This document shows positions 5,780 to 10,146 of a stretch of DNA of 10,146 nt, piece after piece. A program made the position numbers and the translations under genes. The notes under the pieces are model-generated. The model saw only the letters and a list, made by a program, of their open reading frames with translations, had not been told where the DNA came from and did no database searches. Source of the DNA: Nocardioides sp. (GTDB taxonomy: Bacteria; Actinomycetota; Actinomycetes; Propionibacteriales; Nocardioidaceae); assembly GCA_030452025.1 (NCBI GenBank), contig JAKDNC010000079.1, positions 1 through 10,146 of the forward strand. Direction: 5' to 3'. Each line of letters starts with the position of its first letter. Position 1 is the stretch's first letter.

Positions 5780-6516
5780 GCCAGACCCTCCGTCGTGTCG
5801 ATTCGGGTGATCGCGGCACCCGCGTGGATCAGCAGCAGATCGTTCGGCCGGACCCCGCCGACGAGGCTCACGTCGACGGGCTCCTCGCCCTCTCCGGTGC
5901 GCACCAGTGCCGTCGTGCTGTCCGGGGTGGGTGGTTCGACCACTTCGGCCAGGCGGCCTTCGTCGCTGCAGGTCACGCACACCTCGTCGGTGCTGTCCTC
6001 GGTCTTCACCTCAAGCACGCCAGGTTGCTCGAAACAAACGTGCGTCAGCTCCCACAGCAGGTGGTACATCAGCACGAAGCGTCCCGTCGCGGGGACCATC
6101 GGGTCATCGGACTCCACCCAGAGCACGTGGTCGGCGCTGCCCGCAGGCGGGCGTGCCCCGAACCCGATCCAGATGGTCTGCGCTCCCCAGGCCGGAGTAC
6201 GCCGCATCGTGTCGAGCACCTGGACGTCGTCGGCGGAGGCGACCGCGAGGATCACGTCGCCCGGTCGCGTCGCCACGCGGGCCTGGGAGACCGGGTCCGG
6301 CTCCACCAGGGCGACCGAGGGCAGGGCGCGCTTGCCCATGAGCACCGGGTGCACGAACTCGACGGCCACGTGGTGGGCATGCGGCTCCCACTGGGGGGAG
6401 ATCACCCACAGCGTCGCCCCGGTGTGGAACCGGCGCGCCAAGGCCAGCGACGCCGATGCGAGGTCGTCGCTCAGATCGGTGCCGATCAGGGTGGTGGGTA
6501 CCTCTGTCGTGGTCAT
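5776..6516 (-). CDS. HupF-like fusion: degenerate SIS domain plus C-terminal HypC domain
   Basis: A 246-residue protein. Residues 8 to about 165 resemble a SIS/GmhA fold: EFVHPVLMGKRALPSVAL (53-70) matches the segment after the first phosphosugar loop of GmhA-type proteins, and VLMYHLLWELTHV (148-160) matches the helix near the IQExH motif. Both sugar-phosphate loops are gone: the FGNGGS position reads VISPQW and the STSGNS position reads AVASADD. Residues 178 to about 242 are a HypC/HupF domain: VCVTCSDEG (Cys180, Cys183) in place of MCLGIPG, then RPNDLLLIHAGAAITRID (His231) matching the HypC tail motif. Such proteins are often annotated as hydrogenase assembly protein HupF. The HypC cysteine is internal here and cannot have a free N-terminus. 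The start at 6516 has AGGAGG four bases upstream and an ATGA overlap with hypF; the stop overlaps the SIS gene. A binding partner role with that SIS protein is plausible. Confidence 0.85.
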   Translation of the reverse strand: MTTTEVPTTLIGTDLSDDLASASLALARRFHTGATLWVISPQWEPHAHHVAVEFVHPVLMGKRALPSVALVEPDPVSQARVATRPGDVILAVASADDVQVLDTMRRTPAWGAQTIWIGFGARPPAGSADHVLWVESDDPMVPATGRFVLMYHLLWELTHVCFEQPGVLEVKTEDSTDEVCVTCSDEGRLAEVVEPPTPDSTTALVRTGEGEEPVDVSLVGGVRPNDLLLIHAGAAITRIDTTEGLA

Positions 6517-8891
6517 GCGTCCTCCTGTCTGGTCGATGTCCGGTTCCGGGCCCGCGCGACCACGGCCTGGCCGAGAGCCAGGCCTCCGTCGTTCGCGGGC
6601 ACCCGCTGATGAGTGATCACCTGCAATCCTGCTGACTCCAGCTCGTGGCGCATGGCTGAGAGGAGGATCCGGTTCGCGAACACCCCTCCAGTCAGCCCCA
6701 CCGTGGAGACCCCGCACCCCCGGGCCGCGGCCTCGTCGCCGAGTGCCGCCGCCCGGGCCGCGTCGCGGGCCAGGGTGGAAGCAGCCGTGCCGAGCGCGAG
6801 GTGGAAGCCGAGGGCGAGTCCTGCGGTCGGCAGCCCGGCGCGGATCCCGTCGACCAGTCCCGAGACCAGGCCTCCGAGGCACAGCTGGCCGTCGCTGACG
6901 TCCATCCGAAGGTGGACCGGACGGTCCGCGGCGCGAGCGAGTGCTTCGAGCTCGATGGCAGCCTGGCCTTCGTGCGTGACCCGATGACTCACGCCGAGCA
7001 GCGAAGCGACCCCGTCGAAGAGCCGGCCGACGCTGGTGGTCTCCACACAGGCCACATCGGTGTTCATCTGCGAGACGACCGCCTGCCGCTCAGCGGCACT
7101 GCACGCTTCGTCGAGGGGGAGTCCGGTCAGGTCCAGGGCGTCCAGCCCCGTCGCGCGGAGCAAGGAGAGTGCGACCCGGAATGGATTGCGCACGGCGCGG
7201 TCACCGCCGGGCAACAGGAACGGCTCGAGGTGACCGACTCGCTCCGCCACGCCGACGTCGTGACCGACGTGGAGCAGCTCGCCACCCCACACGGTGTGGT
7301 CGCAGCCGTATCCCGTGCCGTCGAAGGCCACCCCGATCACTGGTCGCCCGACCAGCCCGTGGTCGGCCAGCAGCGACGCGACGTGTGCGTGGTGGTGCTG
7401 GACGGTGAGCAGAGGTATGCCGGCCCGGTCGGAGTACTCCTCGGCCCAGGCCCGCGTGGCGTAGCCGGGGTGGTCGTCGGCGACCACGAGTTCTGGGGTG
7501 GCGCCATGCAGCCGGATCGCCTGGTCGACCGCGCTCTCGAAGGCGTGCCGACTCTCCAGGCTGCCCATGTCGCCGAGGTGGCCGGAGCAGAACGCGAGGT
7601 CGTGCCGGGTCAGGCAGAAGGTGTTCTTCACCTCCGCGCCGACGGCGAGGACGGCGGGCCCGCCCCCGGGGAGCATGACCGGGAGCGGTGCTCGACCGCG
7701 GGAACGTCGGAGCGGGACCTCGGCGTCGTCGAGGACGGTGATCACGGAGTCGTCACAGGGCACAGCGATCTCACGGTCGTGCATCAAGAAGAGATCCGCG
7801 ATGCCGGAGAGCCGCTGGCGGGCGTCGTCGTTGCGGTGGCACAGAGGTTCCCCGGACAGGTTGCCCGAGGTCATCACCAGAGTTGTGGGGACGGTCAGGT
7901 CGCTGCCGGGGAGTGCTGCGAGGAGGAGATGTTGCATCGGGGTGTAGGGCAGCATCAGGCCGACCTCGTCGAGCCGCGGGGCGACGCCCTCCGCGAGCGG
8001 AGAGTCGCCGGCGCTGCGCACGAGCACGATCGGCCGTGCAGCCTGGGCCAGCGAGCGGCTCTCGTCAGGTGAGAGGACGGCCAGTCGGGCGGCGGAGCGG
8101 AGATCGGGAACCATCACCGCGAGTGGCTTGTCGGGGCGCCGCTTGCGCTTGCGCAGGGTCGCGACCGCGGCCCTGTTGGTCGCGTCGCAGGCAAGATGAA
8201 ATCCGCCGATCCCCTTGATGGCCACGATCTCGCCTTGGCCCAGTGCCCGCTGGACGTGGGTGAGCACGGCGTCGTCACCGGCGGTGGGCACCCGCGCACC
8301 GGCGCTCGTCTCGAGCCACATCGACGGGCCACAGTCGTGGCACGCGATCGGCTGGGCGTGGTGACGACGGTCGCCGGGGGCGGCGTACTCCTCCCGGCAC
8401 CGGGCACACATCTCGAACGCGGCCATCGTGGTCGCCGGACGGTCGTAGGGCAGGTCGGTGATGATCGTGAAGCGCGGCCCGCAGTTGGTGCAGGTGATGA
8501 AGGGGTGCCGGTGACGACGGTCGGCGGGGTCGCCCATCTCGCGCAGGCAGTCCTCGCAGGTGGCGGTGTCGGGCGGGACCAGAGTGCGGTCACCGGGACG
8601 GGTCCGGCTCGGCACGATCGTGAAGGCGGAGTCGCCACGGGCAGCGATCTCCTCGATGCCCACGCCGGTGACGACCGCGAGTGGCGGGGCCTGTTCGCGC
8701 AACCTCGTGGCGAGCTCGTCCAGGGCAGGGCCGGGGCCCTCTGCCTCGATGAACACACTCACCGCGTCGTTGCCGCAGTGCCCGGTCAGGCCGAGGTGGG
8801 CTGCCAGCGTTGCCACGAACGGGCGGAACCCGACGCCCTGCACGACCCCGGTCACCACGAGCCTGCGGCGCTGGAGAGGTGTCGCGAGCAT
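6513..8891 (-). CDS. hypF: HypF, carbamoyltransferase for CN ligand synthesis
   Basis: HypF converts carbamoyl phosphate and ATP to carbamoyl-adenylate and transfers the carbamoyl group to HypE. The 792-residue product has the full domain set. The acylphosphatase-like domain is at about 8-95, with VVQGVGFRPF. Four CxxC zinc motifs follow (112/115, 134/137, 162/165, 184/187). The YrdC/Sua5-like domain is at about 200-395, with KGIGGFHLACDA and MTSGNLSGEP. The Kae1-like domain runs from about 410 to the end, with metal-binding HHHAH at 499-503, AFDGTGYG and TGGVFANR. The ATG at 8891 is preferred because GAGG (8897-8900) lies five bases upstream, overlapping the stop of hypC copy 2. A GTG at 8906 would add five residues (MSEVK) but has a poorer site. 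Confidence 0.97.
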   Translation of the reverse strand: MLATPLQRRRLVVTGVVQGVGFRPFVATLAAHLGLTGHCGNDAVSVFIEAEGPGPALDELATRLREQAPPLAVVTGVGIEEIAARGDSAFTIVPSRTRPGDRTLVPPDTATCEDCLREMGDPADRRHRHPFITCTNCGPRFTIITDLPYDRPATTMAAFEMCARCREEYAAPGDRRHHAQPIACHDCGPSMWLETSAGARVPTAGDDAVLTHVQRALGQGEIVAIKGIGGFHLACDATNRAAVATLRKRKRRPDKPLAVMVPDLRSAARLAVLSPDESRSLAQAARPIVLVRSAGDSPLAEGVAPRLDEVGLMLPYTPMQHLLLAALPGSDLTVPTTLVMTSGNLSGEPLCHRNDDARQRLSGIADLFLMHDREIAVPCDDSVITVLDDAEVPLRRSRGRAPLPVMLPGGGPAVLAVGAEVKNTFCLTRHDLAFCSGHLGDMGSLESRHAFESAVDQAIRLHGATPELVVADDHPGYATRAWAEEYSDRAGIPLLTVQHHHAHVASLLADHGLVGRPVIGVAFDGTGYGCDHTVWGGELLHVGHDVGVAERVGHLEPFLLPGGDRAVRNPFRVALSLLRATGLDALDLTGLPLDEACSAAERQAVVSQMNTDVACVETTSVGRLFDGVASLLGVSHRVTHEGQAAIELEALARAADRPVHLRMDVSDGQLCLGGLVSGLVDGIRAGLPTAGLALGFHLALGTAASTLARDAARAAALGDEAAARGCGVSTVGLTGGVFANRILLSAMRHELESAGLQVITHQRVPANDGGLALGQAVVARARNRTSTRQEDA

Positions 8892-8898
8892 CTTCACC

Positions 8899-9156
8899 TC
8901 AGACACGTCGCACGTCCGGTTCCTCGCGGCCGCGGCCCATCATCTCGAGACCGGAGAGAGCCTGGTCGGCCCTGGCCTGGTCGATGACCTCCATCGCGAA
9001 GCCCATGTGGATCAGGATCATCTCGCCCGGGGCCGGGGTGGCCTCGAGCATGCCGATGTTCACCCGGCGCTCGGCGCCCTGGACGTCGACCAGCGCGCGC
9101 TGGTCGGCGAACCCGGCGACGCTCTCCACGATGCGGCCGGGTATTCCCAGGCACAC
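8899..9156 (-). CDS. hypC: HypC (copy 2), hydrogenase maturation chaperone, GTG start
   Basis: A second complete HypC-family chaperone of 85 residues, with MCLGIPGRIVE at the N-terminus and GEMILIHMGFAMEVID (His50) in the middle. An upstream ATG at 9162 would give MTVCLGIPG and bury the catalytic cysteine at position 4. The GTG at 9156 gives the canonical Cys2 and is eight bases after GGGAGG, whereas the ATG is only two bases after it, so GTG is chosen. It differs clearly in sequence from copy 1 outside the conserved motifs, so it is not a recent duplicate. It starts two bases after the endopeptidase stop and ends seven bases before hypF. In other organisms duplicate HypC-type chaperones (such as HypC and HybG in E. 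coli) serve different hydrogenases or steps; which applies here is unknown. Confidence 0.94.
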   Translation of the reverse strand: MCLGIPGRIVESVAGFADQRALVDVQGAERRVNIGMLEATPAPGEMILIHMGFAMEVIDQARADQALSGLEMMGRGREEPDVRRV

Positions 9157-9158
9157 GG

Positions 9159-9662
9159 TCATCGCCTCCCGGACCCGGCTCGGGCCGGTCGCTCGGTTCC
9201 GGCGAGCCTGTCGACCAGCGCCAGGATCTCGTCGAGCGCCACGGGGACGGCCGCCGCGACCGGCGCGCTGAGGCCGATGCCCTCGTCGAGCGAGAGGGGG
9301 CGGCAACCGACGACGTAGGTCGGGGGCAGCGTCCCGCCCAGACTGTCCAGGGAGCCGAGTACGGCGACCGGATTCATCCCATGGGCGTCGAACTCGCCGC
9401 CGGCCAGATCATCGGGCCCCACCTCAAGGACCGTGACATCGCCCCGCTCCCGTCCCACCGGCATGGCGTCGACGATGACCAGGGCGGCGTACCCGTCGAG
9501 GAGGTCGAAGGCGAGGTGCATCCCACGGATTCCGTAGTCCACCACCCGTACGTCCCCCGGCACCGGACCGCGCTCCACCAGACGGCGCACGACCTCGGGA
9601 CCGAAGCCGTCGTCGGTGAGGAACAGGTTGCCGATACCGGCGACCAGGAGGGGGGAGTCCAT
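9159..9662 (-). CDS. [NiFe]-hydrogenase maturation endopeptidase (HyaD/HybD/HupD family)
   Basis: This peptidase removes the C-terminal peptide of the hydrogenase large subunit once nickel is in place. The 167-residue product has the family start GIGNLFLTDDGFG at 9-21. The expected nickel-sensing residues are present: an acidic residue at Asp17 (Glu16 in HybD), Asp65 in VIVDAM (Asp62) and His94 in DAHGMNP (His93). The VVGCRP motif follows at 117-122. Length and motifs fit an active enzyme. The ATG at 9662 gives the normal MDSPLLVAGIGN N-terminus, with only a weak ribosome site, nine bases after the stop of the 39-residue gene. Its presence shows that the operon matures a hydrogenase whose large subunit is made as a cleavable precursor. 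That subunit is not in the window. Confidence 0.94.
   Translation of the reverse strand: MDSPLLVAGIGNLFLTDDGFGPEVVRRLVERGPVPGDVRVVDYGIRGMHLAFDLLDGYAALVIVDAMPVGRERGDVTVLEVGPDDLAGGEFDAHGMNPVAVLGSLDSLGGTLPPTYVVGCRPLSLDEGIGLSAPVAAAVPVALDEILALVDRLAGTERPARAGSGRR
9165..9170 (-). promoter_or_regulatory. Ribosome binding site deciding the hypC copy 2 start
   Basis: Read on the minus strand this is GGGAGG. It is eight bases from the GTG at 9156 and only two bases from the ATG at 9162, so it supports the GTG, which also restores the essential Cys2 of HypC. Confidence 0.7.
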
Positions 9663-9671
9663 GCAGGCCGC

Positions 9672-9791
9672 CTACATCTGCCGGATTCTCAGGTACCGCT
9701 GGATGTCGGGATACGACTTCACGCCGACCACGGCCGCGACCCCGGCAGTAGCCAGGATGGCAAGGGTGGTCAGCCAACCGATGGTTCTCAT
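9672..9791 (-). CDS. 39-residue single-helix membrane protein (DUF6893 type)
   Basis: A short gene easily missed by gene finders. The product is MRTIGWLTTLAIL followed by an Ala/Val-rich stretch, giving one membrane segment at about residues 4-24, then the basic tail SYPDIQRYLRIRQM. It matches my memory of DUF6893 small proteins, which share the W-L-T pattern and a YLRIR-like tail and occur in actinobacterial hydrogenase loci. Support for translation is strong: AGAGGAGA (9799-9806) is seven bases before the ATG, the ATG overlaps the upstream stop as ATGA, and the endopeptidase starts nine bases after its stop. A role in anchoring or assembling the hydrogenase at the membrane would be a guess; the function is unknown. 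Confidence 0.8.
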   Translation of the reverse strand: MRTIGWLTTLAILATAGVAAVVGVKSYPDIQRYLRIRQM

Positions 9792-10146
9792 GGTCGGATC
9801 TCCTCTCGTCGTGCCTTCTGGATCTCCGCGGTCTCGTCGGGGGACAGGGGAGTGACCTCGTCGGGGTCGAAGTACCAGTACCGACCCGCCAGGTCATTGA
9901 TGTCGGCGGCGGGGTCGTCGATGAGCAGGAGCGCGACGTGGGTGCCCCCGTCGACGTCGGACAGGACGGCGGTCACCCGGGCGACCTGGTCTGCGAAGAA
10001 GAGGTCCTGGGCGTCGGCCTGGCGACTCGGGTGGACCCGCACCAAACTGTCGCGGGCCACGCTGATGCCGTCGATCACCACGGCGTCGACGCCGGGCTCG
10101 ACGCTCGCGTCGGCCTCTGGAGACCACCACGGCACGTCACCGGTCT
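9788..10146 (-). CDS. Unrecognised hydrogenase-operon protein, C-terminal part
   Basis: About 118 residues are visible and the frame stays open to the right edge, so the gene probably starts outside the window. A GTG at 10135 could be a start but lacks a good ribosome site. The visible part reads as one compact, probably beta-rich domain: an Asp/Val-rich lead (VVIDG), RDSLVRVHPS, ADAQDLFFADQVARV, a DVDGGTHVALLLIDDP segment, then GRYWYFDPDEVTPL and a charged tail. There are no cysteines, membrane segments or signal sequence in this part. Its stop overlaps the start of the 39-residue gene by four bases, so it belongs to the maturation operon. I do not recognise a named family and assign no function. 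Confidence 0.75.
   Translation of the reverse strand, partial: TGDVPWWSPEADASVEPGVDAVVIDGISVARDSLVRVHPSRQADAQDLFFADQVARVTAVLSDVDGGTHVALLLIDDPAADINDLAGRYWYFDPDEVTPLSPDETAEIQKARREEIRP
9799..9806 (-). promoter_or_regulatory. Ribosome binding site for the 39-residue gene
   Basis: Read on the minus strand this is AGAGGAGA, seven bases before the ATG at 9791. It lies inside the end of the upstream gene and is one of the strongest sites in the operon, which supports translation of this very short gene. Confidence 0.7.

Noticed and set aside
5780..5980. N-terminal extension of the SIS protein beyond 5779
   Set aside because: The extension is Arg/Gly-rich and out of family character, and it overlaps the fusion gene deeply. 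The ATG at 5779 has a good ribosome site and an ATGA overlap.
5180..6616. Long plus-strand open frame of 478 codons opposite the SIS genes
   Set aside because: Its translation is low-complexity Arg/Ser/Pro-rich sequence without motifs, and the minus-strand genes are well supported by ribosome sites and overlaps.
6517..6882. N-terminal extension of the SIS-HypC fusion beyond 6516
   Set aside because: It overlaps the conserved C-terminal coding part of hypF and reads as Arg/Gly-rich sequence. The start at 6516 has AGGAGG at the right distance.
1..10146. CRISPR arrays, tRNA or rRNA genes, insertion sequences
   Set aside because: No regularly spaced repeats, tRNA-like folds, rRNA stretches or transposase motifs were seen on either strand.

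Overview
The window is high-GC DNA with GTG starts, dense gene packing and many ATGA stop/start overlaps. Together with the gene content this points to an actinobacterium; I cannot name the genus. Most of the window (about 1721 to the right edge) is one tightly coupled minus-strand operon for maturation of a [NiFe]-hydrogenase. The gene set resembles the accessory genes of actinobacterial uptake hydrogenases such as group 1h. The structural subunits, and hypA and hypB, are not in the window. They may lie beyond the right edge, which is upstream in the direction of transcription.

Layout, left to right. 3-548 (+): C-terminal part of a sodium:solute symporter, followed by a 98-residue two-helix membrane protein (560-856). 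859-913: a 17-bp inverted repeat between convergent genes, probably a two-way terminator. 921-1592 (-): a secreted lipoprotein with a long acidic linker, probably not part of the hydrogenase system. 1593-1720: a 128-bp gap with a candidate operator. From 1721 rightward, all on the minus strand: DUF6390-type protein, hypD, hypC (copy 1), hypE, a GmhA-like SIS protein, a degenerate SIS-HypC fusion (HupF-like), hypF, hypC (copy 2), a hydrogenase maturation endopeptidase, a 39-residue membrane protein (DUF6893 type), and the C-terminal part of an unrecognised protein running off the window. Transcription runs in the reverse of this order.

How the genes fit together, from family knowledge. HypF and HypE make the cyanide ligand: HypF carbamoylates the C-terminal cysteine of HypE, which dehydrates it to thiocyanate. 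HypC and HypD assemble the Fe(CN)2CO unit and HypC passes it to the large-subunit precursor. The endopeptidase trims the large subunit after nickel insertion. All key residues of these proteins are present.

The unusual part is the accessory set: an apparently intact phosphosugar-isomerase-like SIS protein, a second SIS-like protein that has lost its phosphosugar motifs and gained a C-terminal HypC domain, and a DUF6390 protein whose C-terminus also reads like a divergent HypC domain. With the two ordinary HypC proteins this gives up to four HypC-type domains in one operon. That is the best candidate here for an undescribed variation of hydrogenase cofactor assembly.
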